Shown in pieces: positions 35,196-42,599 of a stretch of DNA of 64,000 bases. This DNA is from Paracoxiella cheracis. GTDB taxonomy: Bacteria; Pseudomonadota; Gammaproteobacteria; Coxiellales; Coxiellaceae. The notes beneath the pieces were generated by a model, which did not search any database, was not told where the DNA came from, and saw only the letters and a program-made list of their open reading frames with translations. Location: contig NZ_CP186485.1 in NCBI RefSeq assembly GCF_049348705.1, positions 2,108,001 through 2,172,000 of the forward strand. The letters are read 5' to 3'. Within the stretch, counting starts at the first letter, position 1, and every line of letters begins with the position of its first letter. Position numbers and translations under genes: made by a program.

Positions 35196-35975
35196 ATGAA
35201 ACCTCGCAAACGCTTTGGCCAACATTTTCTCAGGGACCCAAACGTTCTCAATAAACTACTATCAGCTATCGCTCCGAGATCCACGGATCACGTCGTGGAA
35301 ATCGGCCCTGGCCAAGGTGTGCTCACAGAACTTTTATTGCCAGCCGTCAAGCGACTCGATGCCATTGAAATCGATCGTGACCTCGTCACCCTCCTCGAAG
35401 AGCGTTTTTCAGCGGATAATAATCTCACGATTCACCAAGCCGATGTCTTAAAATTCGATTTGAATTCAATCGAAACAGATAACGAACGATTACGTATAGT
35501 GGGTAATTTGCCGTACAATATTTCGACACCCTTGCTCTTCAAGCTCTTTTCCTATGGCAACCTCATTCAAGACATGATCTTTATGTTGCAAAAAGAAGTC
35601 GTGGATCGATTAACAGCAACTCCCGGCTCGCACGACTATGGTCGTCTCAGTGTCATGGCACAATATTTTTGTGAAGACTCTAGATTATTTACTGTCGGCC
35701 CAGAAGCATTTTCACCGCCACCTAAAGTCGAATCTGCCGTCGTTTGTTTGATTCCACGGCAACACACTCATTCTGTCAACGATTTGAACTTATTGACCAC
35801 TATTGTTCGAGAAGCATTTAGTTATCGCCGCAAGACCTTGCGAAATTGTTTAAAAAAATATATTTCAGCCGAGGATCTTCAGACATTGAATATCGATCCC
35901 ATCAAACGCCCACAAGAATTAACAGTGGAAGATTTTGTCAAAATCAGTAATATGGTTAACACGACATCAAACTAG
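35196..35975 (+). CDS. rsmA: 16S rRNA dimethyladenosine transferase (KsgA)
   Basis: RsmA dimethylates A1518 and A1519 in helix 45 of 16S rRNA late in small-subunit assembly. RKRFGQHFLRDPNVLNKL, VVEIGPGQGVLTELLL for SAM binding, AIEIDRDL, and the catalytic GNLPYNISTPLLF are all present, with FSYRRKTLRNCLK in the C-terminal domain. 259 residues. It closes the surA-pdxA-rsmA run, followed 12 bases later by a universal stress protein. Confidence 0.97.
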   Translation: MKPRKRFGQHFLRDPNVLNKLLSAIAPRSTDHVVEIGPGQGVLTELLLPAVKRLDAIEIDRDLVTLLEERFSADNNLTIHQADVLKFDLNSIETDNERLRIVGNLPYNISTPLLFKLFSYGNLIQDMIFMLQKEVVDRLTATPGSHDYGRLSVMAQYFCEDSRLFTVGPEAFSPPPKVESAVVCLIPRQHTHSVNDLNLLTTIVREAFSYRRKTLRNCLKKYISAEDLQTLNIDPIKRPQELTVEDFVKISNMVNTTSN

Positions 35976-35987
35976 AGGGGCACTGGT

Positions 35988-36428
35988 ATGCAATATAAAC
36001 ACGTTCTCGCCGCTGTCGACTTATCACCACAAAGCAAGCAAGTCGCAACTCGTGCACTTGAACTCACAGAACGAAATAACGCCTCCTTTGATATCGTTCA
36101 TGTTGTCGAGCAATCACCCCTTGCCTATGGTGGTGAGTTCTCAATCCCAATCAATGTGAATTTAGAACACGCTATTGAAACGGAAGCGCGAAAACAACTT
36201 TCGACTTTATGCAACGAGCTCAATATTTCAACAAAAAATCAGCATGTGCTCGTTGGCGCTGTCAAAACCACCGTTCTAGAATTAGCCGTACAATTAAAAA
36301 TCGATCTAATTGTCGTCGGCACGCATGAGCATCACGGCCTTGATATATTATTGGGCTCTCGCGCCAATGCCATATTGCATGGTGCGAAATGTGACGTCTT
36401 AGCGGTGCGCGCAAAAGAGTCTAAATAA
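35988..36428 (+). CDS. Universal stress protein UspA family
   Basis: A single Usp domain: YKHVLAAVDLSPQSKQVATRA at the start, IVHVVE, and the ATP-binding pattern VVGTHEHHGLDILLGSRANAILHGAKCDVLAVR at the end, close to G-2x-G-9x-G-S/T. 146 residues, cytoplasmic. It starts 12 bases after the rsmA stop and may be cotranscribed with it. Confidence 0.92.
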   Translation: MQYKHVLAAVDLSPQSKQVATRALELTERNNASFDIVHVVEQSPLAYGGEFSIPINVNLEHAIETEARKQLSTLCNELNISTKNQHVLVGAVKTTVLELAVQLKIDLIVVGTHEHHGLDILLGSRANAILHGAKCDVLAVRAKESK

Positions 36429-36506
36429 AATAGTATTTTGAAATTTTTTGGCGTAAAATATCACTAGTTTTGCCAAATGCGAGCAGAAGGAAGCAAGGAA
36501 GTAAAC

Positions 36507-36602
36507 ATGGATTTCAATTTCTCCTGTCACTTACTTTCAATCTTACAATTTTTAGCAAATGCTGAGTCTCAGCCTATTTTTTTATACAAATCAACATATT
36601 AA
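36507..36602 (+). CDS. Small ORF 1 of a tandem paralogous pair, 31 residues
   Basis: ATG at 36507 is preceded by AAGGAAG (ribosome site, 5-6 bases before the start) and opens a 31-codon frame beginning MDFNFSCHLLSILQFLANAE and ending in TAA at 36600-36602. A second frame of the same kind follows at 36642. Both share MDFN, SxHL, ILQFL, NA and SQ. The centre is amphipathic to hydrophobic and could form one short helix. No family is known to me. The conserved start, ribosome site and peptide, set in an otherwise diverging 363-base gap, argue for real translation. Confidence 0.6.
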   Translation: MDFNFSCHLLSILQFLANAESQPIFLYKSTY

Positions 36603-36641
36603 TCTCGTAACAAGCAAGCAAAAGGAAGTAGGGGTATAAAC

Positions 36642-36734
36642 ATGGATTTCAATTTGTCTAGTCACTTAATTCCAATCTTACAGTTTTTAACGAATGCTGA
36701 TTCTCAGCATGTTTTGTTGTGGGAATCAACATAA
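36642..36734 (+). CDS. Small ORF 2 of a tandem paralogous pair, 30 residues
   Basis: ATG at 36642 has AAAGGAAGTAGGGG upstream. The 30-codon frame begins MDFNLSSHLIPILQFLTNAD, matching small ORF 1 at about 17 of 30 positions, and ends in TAA at 36732-36734. The similarity also covers the upstream AAGCAAG...AAGGAAGT...TAAACATGGATTTCAATT, so the unit of duplication is about 135 bases including leader and ORF. A hairpin terminator follows at once. Possible roles include a small membrane or signalling peptide; none is shown. Confidence 0.6.
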   Translation: MDFNLSSHLIPILQFLTNADSQHVLLWEST

Positions 36735-36737
36735 CCG

Positions 36738-36768
36738 AATTTAGTAATCCGATGATTACTAAATTTTT
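36738..36768 (+). terminator. Intrinsic terminator behind the small-ORF pair
   Basis: AATTTAGTAATC (36738-36749) pairs perfectly with GATTACTAAATT (36754-36765) around a CGAT tetraloop, followed directly by TTT and C. The 12-bp stem is A/T-rich but perfect. It isolates the small ORFs from the secreted-protein gene that starts 30 bases later. Confidence 0.7.
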
Positions 36769-36797
36769 CATTCATCTTTAACAAAAGGAACTTGATC

Positions 36798-37187
36798 ATG
36801 AAAAAATTTACCATTTCTTTTTTATCAATAACCGCAGCATTTTTTGTGTCGCTGTTACCAATGTCAGGCATTGCCAACACAAACCCTTTTCTTCAGCTTG
36901 TTAAAGGGGCATCTGCTCCAATCACAGGGGAGTGCGGAAATCCTGGCGATAAGGATTTTTGCTCTTGTTTCACAAAGGCAATAATCGACGGTTGTAAAAG
37001 TCAACCTGTTCATCCGCAATGCACCCCTGCTGGCATTAATGAAGAAATTACCGCATTGTTGGCAGAAGGCTATAACTATGCCCAAATTTGTAGTGACTTT
37101 CACTCTCCTGTTCCGGCATCAGAATGCACGGCGGACTTGAAATATTGGCACTCAACTGCTAGCTGTAGGGCCCCAAGTCTATCGTAA
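36798..37187 (+). CDS. Cysteine-rich secreted protein, 129 residues
   Basis: The signal peptide (MKKFTISFLSITAAFFVSLLPMSGIANT) is followed by about 100 residues with eight Cys: GECGN, DFCSCF, DGCKS, PQCTP, QICSD, SECTA and ASCRA. An even number and an exported location suggest four disulfides. I recognise no family. AAGGA 9 bases upstream supports ATG 36798; a TTG at 36792 is in frame. It lies right behind the small-ORF terminator and 77 bases before a beta-barrel gene in the same direction, and so may belong to an envelope or host-contact set. Confidence 0.75.
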   Translation: MKKFTISFLSITAAFFVSLLPMSGIANTNPFLQLVKGASAPITGECGNPGDKDFCSCFTKAIIDGCKSQPVHPQCTPAGINEEITALLAEGYNYAQICSDFHSPVPASECTADLKYWHSTASCRAPSLS

Positions 37188-37264
37188 ATAAAAACAAACT
37201 CGCTTTATACACAGCGGTCACACGATCGCTGTATTTTATTGACTCAATTAATTTTAGGTGAATC

Positions 37265-37957
37265 GTGCAAAAGGTTACTAAACGTCTCTTACTTTCATTG
37301 TCACTACTACTCATTTTATTTAGGACCGTCGTGTTTGCGAATAACACAAAACACAAATACAATCCATTTCCTACTAGATGGCGCGCCAAACCATTTTACT
37401 TCGGATTTCAATTTGGATATGGAAGCACCGACTGGAGTCAATTAGTCGCTCGTTATGCGACCCGCGCTGACTATTACTTACTAAGAGTATCTGCACCCAT
37501 TCAAGCCGGTGATCGCGGCGCAACGTGGGGATTTGTAGTCGGATGGGAAGTACAACCGCATTTCGCCATGGAGGTGAACTACGTCCGATTTCCAAATACA
37601 ACTATTTTCTTTGATCCTGCAAGTATTTACACGATCAATTACAAAATCATCACCATGCGATCATACACATATGCTTATAGCTTCCTAGGTAAGTTTATGG
37701 TGCAAATTGCTAGAACAGGTATTCGAGGTTTTGCCAATGCAGGAGGAGCATTAATTCATCGCAATGATCTACTAGTCAATACCACTCATGTTGACCCAAC
37801 ATTTGGTGTCGGGCTCAATTACGTTTTTCCTTGTCAAATTATGCTGGAATTCGGATTCCAATATTATGCAGGATACGGCAAAGCAGTGTTACGCCCGGCG
37901 ATCAATTACATTCCGTTCCTGTATTCAGTGCATTTAAAAATCGCCTATCGCATTTAA
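37265..37957 (+). CDS. Outer-membrane beta-barrel protein (OmpA/porin-like fold), 230 residues
   Basis: A signal peptide (LLLSLSLLLILFRTVVFA) leads to strands PFYFGFQFGYGSTDWSQL, ATWGFVVGWEVQPHFAMEVNYVRFP, YSFLGKFMVQIARTGIRGFANAGGALI, PTFGVGLNYVFP, IMLEFGFQYYAGYGKA and a last strand VHLKIAYRI. The pattern GxGxxYxF plus LE(L/F)GFQY is that of eight-stranded OMP_b-brl/OmpW-like barrels common in Legionella and Coxiella. The start is GTG 37265 with AGGTGA 4 bases upstream. Function unknown. Confidence 0.75.
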   Translation: MQKVTKRLLLSLSLLLILFRTVVFANNTKHKYNPFPTRWRAKPFYFGFQFGYGSTDWSQLVARYATRADYYLLRVSAPIQAGDRGATWGFVVGWEVQPHFAMEVNYVRFPNTTIFFDPASIYTINYKIITMRSYTYAYSFLGKFMVQIARTGIRGFANAGGALIHRNDLLVNTTHVDPTFGVGLNYVFPCQIMLEFGFQYYAGYGKAVLRPAINYIPFLYSVHLKIAYRI

Positions 37958-38022
37958 TCAATGATTGCTTTCGCGCTGTATTTCTCGTAACCTAAAGACT
38001 GAGTCTTTAATGGACTAAACTC

Positions 38023-38955
38023 ATGAGTGAAAACCTTGACAATCAATTAGCACAGGCATTATTGGCTGAACGAAAGTCGGACCGCCGATGGCGCAATATT
38101 CGGTTTGCCGGCTGGATGATCATCTTGTTGCTCATCATCATTCTCATCTTTGCCCCCTCACCCAGTCAACTTGGAGCAAAAACACCAGCAGGGTCCTACG
38201 TTTCATTAGTGCGTTTAGATGGCATAATTATGCCAAACACTACTTTTTCGGCGGAGCGAGTCATCCCCGAATTGCAAGATGCGTTTAGCGACTCAAAATC
38301 TAAGGGTGTCGTACTACTGATTAATTCACCGGGCGGCAGTGCTGTGCAAGCCTCTATCATTCACGACAAAATTCTTGAACTTAAACGCAAATACAAAAAG
38401 AAAGTGGTTGTTGTCGGTGAAGATGCGTTGGCATCAGGCGCTTATCTCGTTTCTTCTGCCGCTGATAAAATCTATGTGAATCCAGATACACTCACCGGCT
38501 CCATTGGCGTTGTGATGAGCGGCTTCGGTTTTGTGGGCACCATACAAAAATTAGGTGTCACGCGTCGATTGTTCACCGCAGGAAAATATAAAGATCGCTT
38601 AGATCCCTTTGAGCCATTAGATCCTGCCGATGTCACCAAGGTAAACACATTACTAGCACAGGTTCACCAAAACTTTATTAACGATGTAGTGCAGGGACGA
38701 GGCGATCGTCTGCACGGCAATCATGATGAATTATTTTCGGGTGATTTTTGGACGGGACAAGAAGCGGTGAAATTGGGTCTTGCCGATGGCACAGCGAATT
38801 TGTGGACCGTACTGCAAAAAGAATTCGATGTGAAACATTATAAAGATTACTCGACAAAAATACCGCTCGTCCAAATGTTGTTAAAAGATGTGGGTACAGA
38901 ATTACACTTTCATCTATTAAATAATAGCTCACCCGTGCGCGCACAAGCCTATTAA
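38023..38955 (+). CDS. sppA: Signal peptide peptidase SppA (S49, short form)
   Basis: Membrane-anchored (FAGWMIILLLIIILIFA, residues about 29-45) serine protease that clears cleaved signal peptides. The S49 blocks are present: VVLLINSPGGSAVQAS, VVVVGEDALASGAYLVSSAADKIYVNPDTLTGSIGV with the catalytic Ser in ASGAYLVSSA, and TAGKYKDRLDPFEPL with the Lys that acts as base in short forms. 310 residues, the size of the octameric single-domain type. apaH follows after 10 bases. Confidence 0.92.
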   Translation: MSENLDNQLAQALLAERKSDRRWRNIRFAGWMIILLLIIILIFAPSPSQLGAKTPAGSYVSLVRLDGIIMPNTTFSAERVIPELQDAFSDSKSKGVVLLINSPGGSAVQASIIHDKILELKRKYKKKVVVVGEDALASGAYLVSSAADKIYVNPDTLTGSIGVVMSGFGFVGTIQKLGVTRRLFTAGKYKDRLDPFEPLDPADVTKVNTLLAQVHQNFINDVVQGRGDRLHGNHDELFSGDFWTGQEAVKLGLADGTANLWTVLQKEFDVKHYKDYSTKIPLVQMLLKDVGTELHFHLLNNSSPVRAQAY

Positions 38956-38965
38956 CGAGATTCCA

Positions 38966-39784
38966 ATGGCCACTTATATTATTGGTGACGTTCAAGGTTG
39001 TTACCAAGAACTCCAAGAATTATTACAAACAATCGATTTCAATCCGGATACTGACAAACTCGCCTTCGTCGGTGACATTGTTAATCGAGGGCCAAATTCA
39101 CTCGAGGTGTTACGCTTCATTAAACAGTTAAAAAATCCTTGGGTTGTCCTTGGCAATCATGATCTTTTCTTATTAATTATCGGTTATAAATTAATGCCAA
39201 CCGATGCTTACGAGCACACGCTCGATGCTGTGTTGAGAGCTCCCGATAAACAGGATTTAATCGAATGGCTACGCCATCAACCGCTGATTCATGCTGAAAA
39301 TCAGGCTTTATTAGTGCATGCTGGCTTACCACCACAATGGAACGTCGAAGAAAGTTTACAACACGCCGAGGAAGTTGCAGCCGTTTTACAAGGGCCAAAC
39401 TTTCAAAAATTCTTAACGCACTTATTTGGCAATGAACCAACAACCTGGAACGATAGTTTGAATGGGCAAGATCGTTGGCGTTACATTACCAATGCACTAA
39501 CTCGGATGCGATTTTGCAGTGAGGCAGGAGAGTTAGATTTAGATGCCAACGGAAAAATGAGCACCAACTCCAAAAAATATCGCCCCTGGTTTGATTGGCG
39601 AGATTCAAACCAAGACAACCTCGATATTTACTTTGGCCACTGGGCTGCACTCAATGGCGAATGTGATGCACCTCGTTGCCATGCGCTCGACACCGGTTGT
39701 GCCTGGGGGCACTGCCTTACCGCCTTGCGGCTAGACGATAAAAAACGCTTTAAAATCCCCTGCCATTCGTCATTGCGGATGTAG
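38966..39784 (+). CDS. apaH: Symmetrical diadenosine tetraphosphate hydrolase
   Basis: ApaH cleaves Ap4A to two ADP and also decaps Np4-RNA. Metallophosphatase motifs: IGDVQGCYQEL, FVGDIVNRGPNS, VLGNHDLFLL, LVHAGLPPQW and YFGHWAALNG. 272 residues, standard length. It is often linked to rsmA and folA, which also flank it here. The following 768 bases consist of repeats. Confidence 0.95.
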   Translation: MATYIIGDVQGCYQELQELLQTIDFNPDTDKLAFVGDIVNRGPNSLEVLRFIKQLKNPWVVLGNHDLFLLIIGYKLMPTDAYEHTLDAVLRAPDKQDLIEWLRHQPLIHAENQALLVHAGLPPQWNVEESLQHAEEVAAVLQGPNFQKFLTHLFGNEPTTWNDSLNGQDRWRYITNALTRMRFCSEAGELDLDANGKMSTNSKKYRPWFDWRDSNQDNLDIYFGHWAALNGECDAPRCHALDTGCAWGHCLTALRLDDKKRFKIPCHSSLRM

Positions 39785-39913
39785 CTTTATTGACAAACCC
39801 ACCCCAATGCGCAGTACTTTGTATTGCAATATGAGAGGTATTCAATGGCAGGAACCGTTACCAGGGATGGAAAAATATTGTGACATTTCGAGCGACGCGA
39901 GAAATCTCATTTG

Positions 39914-40043
39914 AATTTCAATTGCTTGGCTTACGCGATTGGTGTTACTGTTTTTCGGGAATCGCCCTCCTTGGCTGCTAAGTACTTCCATGGTACTTAC
40001 GCCGGCAAAACAGTAACACCAACCTCTTTGCCGCAATTGAAAT
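39914..40043. repeat. Dispersed palindromic element, copy B (full length)
   Basis: Outer ends AATTTCAATTGC (39914-39925) and GCAATTGAAAT (40033-40043). Variable arm pair GGTGTTACTGTTTT (39941-39954) with AAAACAGTAACACC (40007-40020), 14 of 14 paired. Inner pair TAAGTAC (39979-39985) with GTACTTA (39993-39999). Conserved core TCGGGAATCGCC and TTGGCTGCT. Three nested stems. Confidence 0.9.
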
Positions 40044-40056
40044 GCTGTTTGAGAGT

Positions 40057-40230
40057 GGATGACTCAACCTAACCTCGTCATCCCGGAAATTTTGCATCAG
40101 GATATGCAAAATTATCCGGGATCCAAACCGTTACCAGGGATGGAAAAAATCACGTCATTCCGAGCATGGCGAGGCTCGTTTTTCGCAGGAAATCACCCAC
40201 AAATGACGCTCCACATCCCGAGGGCACATA
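40057..40230. repeat. Type 2 repeat, copy X1
   Basis: Contains ATCCCGG...CCGGGAT around the stem AATTTTGCAT/ATGCAAAATT with loop CAGGAT, and CGTCATT...AATGACG as a second inverted pair. Copy X2 has the same structure with GCAC/GTGC instead of GCAT/ATGC, a compensatory base-pair change. Confidence 0.9.
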
Positions 40231-40236
40231 GTCTTG

Positions 40237-40364
40237 AATTTCAATTGCTTGCCAGTACGAGAAAGAGTCCGCGTTTTTCGGGAATCGCCATCCGTGGCTG
40301 CTTAGTGCCATCCTGGCACTAACGCCCTAAAACACGGACTCTTTCTCTTTGCCGCAATTGAAAT
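40237..40364. repeat. Dispersed palindromic element, copy C (full length)
   Basis: Outer ends AATTTCAATTGC (40237-40248) and GCAATTGAAAT (40354-40364). Variable arms AGAAAGAGTCCGCGTTTT (40260-40277) and AAAACACGGACTCTTTCT (40329-40346) pair at 17 of 18 positions. Inner arms TTAGTGCCA (40302-40310) and TGGCACTAA (40314-40322) pair perfectly around TCC. Core blocks match copies A and B, while both arm pairs differ in sequence. Confidence 0.9.
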
Positions 40365-40377
40365 GCTGTTTGAGAGC

Positions 40378-40551
40378 GGATGACTCAACCTAACCTCGTC
40401 ATCCCGGAAATTTTGCACCAGGATGTGCAAAATTATCCGGGATCCAAACCGTTACCAGGGATGGAAAAAATCACGTCATTCCGAGCATGGCGAGGCTCGT
40501 TTTTCGCGGGAAATCACCCGCAAATGACGCTCCGCATCTCGAGGGCACATA
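40378..40551. repeat. Type 2 repeat, copy X2
   Basis: Six differences from X1 over 174 bases. Two of the six (GCAC and GTGC) are a matched pair preserving the central stem. The copy ends 1 base before the folA stop codon. Confidence 0.9.
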
Positions 40552-40552
40552 C

Positions 40553-41041
40553 TTAAAACGTTTTTTCTAGCTGGATGAAGGTATACCCATACCGATTACG
40601 CTCATCCGACTGATGCGTTTCAGAGGATATTATTTTCCATGCTTTTTTATCCCATTGCGGGAAAACGGTATCGCCCTCAAACTCATGATCGATGATCGTT
40701 AAATATAATCGATCGGCTAATGATAAACTTTCGCGAAAAATACTCTCACCACCGATCATCATCACTTCTTCATTCGTGTCGACAGCCTTAATGGCGTCTG
40801 ATAATGATGAGAAAACCTCGCAGCCCGGCAGGTTCAATTTTTTTTGGCGTGAAATTACCATATTACGCCGCTGAGGTAATGGTTTCCCGATACTATCAAA
40901 CGTTTTTCGACCCATGATGATCGGCTTATTCAATGTAATTGCTTTAAAATGCTTGAGATCCGCAGGCAGGTGCCACGGCAAACGGTTATCGTTACCGATA
41001 ATGCGATTTTTATCCATGGCTGCAATTAGCGAGATAATCAT
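40553..41041 (-). CDS. folA: Dihydrofolate reductase
   Basis: FolA regenerates tetrahydrofolate and is the trimethoprim target. ISLIAAMDKNRIIGNDNRLPWHLPADLKHFK contains the active-site Asp in PADLKHF; PIIMGRKTFDSIGKPLPQRRN and VMMIGGESIF bind NADPH. 162 residues, standard. Its stop codon abuts repeat X2. The membrane-protein gene at 41046 starts the same-direction run upstream. Confidence 0.97.
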   Translation of the reverse strand: MIISLIAAMDKNRIIGNDNRLPWHLPADLKHFKAITLNKPIIMGRKTFDSIGKPLPQRRNMVISRQKKLNLPGCEVFSSLSDAIKAVDTNEEVMMIGGESIFRESLSLADRLYLTIIDHEFEGDTVFPQWDKKAWKIISSETHQSDERNRYGYTFIQLEKTF

Positions 41042-41045
41042 TAAT

Positions 41046-41450
41046 TTAATAACCTGTTTTCAATTGCAAAATGGGTTCGAAGTAGCCAATGTAAATCATC
41101 AGCAACCCTGCTATTAAACCAAACAAACTGAATAACGCGGGCACTTTATCCAAGTGGCGTCTCATCAAATGTTTCCACTGCCGCACAAATATTACCCTAA
41201 ATACACCGATCAGCAACATAAAGAGACCAACCAAAGTGACCACAATTTGCCAGCCAGGCTTGAAGCTACTGTGCTGCATAAAAGCCAAAGTCCCGAATAT
41301 AACTGGCAATACACCACCCATGATATAGCCTGTTTCAGTTTCCACCATGCGTTTTGCCATGGCTTTCGCATCCTCTGGGTTAAATAATATGCCCAACGAT
41401 AAAATAACCGAGATCAAACCAAACCATTTAGAAAACATAATATATGTCAT
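41046..41450 (-). CDS. Four-helix membrane protein, unknown function
   Basis: The 134-residue protein has four hydrophobic segments (FGLISVILSLGILF, GYIMGGVLPVIFGTLAFM, WQIVVTLVGLFMLLIGVFRVIF, PALFSLFGLIAGLLMIYIGYF) separated by short charged loops with KRMVETE and RQWKHLMRRHLDK. I know no named family. AAAGGA 6 bases upstream supports ATG 41450; the frame extends to 41510 into repeat F. It precedes folA by 4 bases and is probably cotranscribed. Confidence 0.7.
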   Translation of the reverse strand: MTYIMFSKWFGLISVILSLGILFNPEDAKAMAKRMVETETGYIMGGVLPVIFGTLAFMQHSSFKPGWQIVVTLVGLFMLLIGVFRVIFVRQWKHLMRRHLDKVPALFSLFGLIAGLLMIYIGYFEPILQLKTGY

Positions 41451-41482
41451 AAAAAATCCTTTTCTTATCTTATCTAGAGACA

Positions 41483-41601
41483 CCTTTAGGGATCGTTTAA
41501 TGGATTTCAATTGCGGCAGGTTCGTGCTTTCATATTGGCAAGCAATTGAAATCGATAAAATGTTTTATGTTTTTTAACCAATTTCTAGAAACGCCCTTTA
41601 G
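41483..41601 (-). repeat. Dispersed palindromic element, copy F (minus orientation, internally deleted)
   Basis: On the minus strand: CTAAAGGGCGTTTCTAGAAA, ATAAAACATTTTATCG, ATTTCAATTGCTTGCCAATA, then a short middle and CCGCAATTGAAAT. Both outer ends are kept but the core hairpin is missing. It lies in the divergent gap between the 41046 gene and cyoA, so both promoters must lie in or next to it. Confidence 0.85.
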
Positions 41602-41704
41602 TACATCTTAACAATATATTAGAATAGAAAAAAGTCACTAACGACTCTTGGTGTACTTCAAAGCATCACTTGTGCAAGAAGCATAACAGGCAAATGGATA
41701 CTAT

Positions 41705-42589
41705 ATGGAAAGGCTTTTATCACGGACGTTTGGCTTGCTAATACTCCTTAGTTTGGCAGGATGCCATGAGGCTACAACAGGGGTTCTCAATCCCGAAGGC
41801 ATCGTTACCTACGCAGAAAGACATCTGTTCTTCAATGCGCTCGCACTAATGTTAATCGTGGTAATTCCCGTCATTATTATGAGTTTTGCGTTCATTATTC
41901 GTTACCGCGCATCACATAAAACAGCAGAATACAAACCAAACTGGGCTCATAACGTGTTCTTTGAGATCATCTGGTGGGGTGTCCCCTGTGCCATTATCAT
42001 TGTTTTGGCAATAATCACCTCCATCATGACACATAAGTTAGACCCCTACCGGAAAATTAATGTGCCAGGCACAATCATGCCAGTCGAAGCGGTTGCATTG
42101 CCTTGGAAATGGCTGTTTATTTACCCTACTCAAAATATCGCCACAGTGAATTGGCTTGAAATTCCAAAGGGACAGCAAGTTGAATTTTTTCTAACATCTG
42201 ACAATGTGCCCATGAGCGCATTCTTCATCCCGCAATTAAGTAGCCAGATTTATACGATGGCAGGCATGCGCACTCGATTGCATTTAGTGGCTTCACGCGA
42301 TGGTATTTTTGAAGGACTAAATGCTCAATACAACGGTGACGGCTTTTCCGATATGCATTTTGAAGTACACGTTGTAGAACCCGCCGAAATGCAACGGTGG
42401 GTGAAGCAGGTGAAACAATCTTCCAATCCATTAACTTTATCCGCCTATCAACAATTATTACAACCCGTCATCAACGCGCCCGTTCAATATTATTCTTCCG
42501 CTGTACCGGGGTTGTTTGAACATATTATTCAAAAATACAAACAAACTGAACCACCGTCGCCAGGTCCTTGGAATCAGAGCAAACAATAA
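41705..42589 (+). CDS. cyoA: Cytochrome bo3 ubiquinol oxidase subunit II
   Basis: CyoA is the lipoprotein subunit holding the cupredoxin domain without CuA. The lipobox LSLAGC is followed by two helices (FFNALALMLIVVIPVIIMSFAF and WWGVPCAIIIVLAIITSIM) and the periplasmic domain with ALPWKWLFIYP, NVPMSAFFIPQL and QYNGDGFSDMHF. The CuA ligands of cytochrome c oxidases are absent, as expected for a quinol oxidase. First gene of cyoABCD; no cyoE follows in this window. Confidence 0.95.
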   Translation: MERLLSRTFGLLILLSLAGCHEATTGVLNPEGIVTYAERHLFFNALALMLIVVIPVIIMSFAFIIRYRASHKTAEYKPNWAHNVFFEIIWWGVPCAIIIVLAIITSIMTHKLDPYRKINVPGTIMPVEAVALPWKWLFIYPTQNIATVNWLEIPKGQQVEFFLTSDNVPMSAFFIPQLSSQIYTMAGMRTRLHLVASRDGIFEGLNAQYNGDGFSDMHFEVHVVEPAEMQRWVKQVKQSSNPLTLSAYQQLLQPVINAPVQYYSSAVPGLFEHIIQKYKQTEPPSPGPWNQSKQ

Positions 42590-42599
42590 AGGAATCGTT

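Larger units (their letters stand above)
39785..40552. repeat. Gene-free 768-bp block of alternating palindromic repeats (B, X1, C, X2)
   Basis: No ORF here has family or codon support. The block is an alternation of two repeat types. Type 1 is the dispersed palindrome (copies B and C). Type 2 (X1 40057-40230 and X2 40378-40551) is a 174-bp unit, 168 of 174 bases identical between copies. A decayed fragment of type 2 (AACCGTTACCAGGGATGGAAAAA) occurs at 39852-39875, before copy B. The whole unit (type 1 plus type 2) is thus tandemly repeated with a period near 321 bases. Confidence 0.93.

Noticed and set aside
40059..40322. An 87-codon plus-strand ORF in the repeat block
   Set aside because: It is spelled by palindromic repeats X1 and C; repeat structure explains the open frame, and the protein has no domain.
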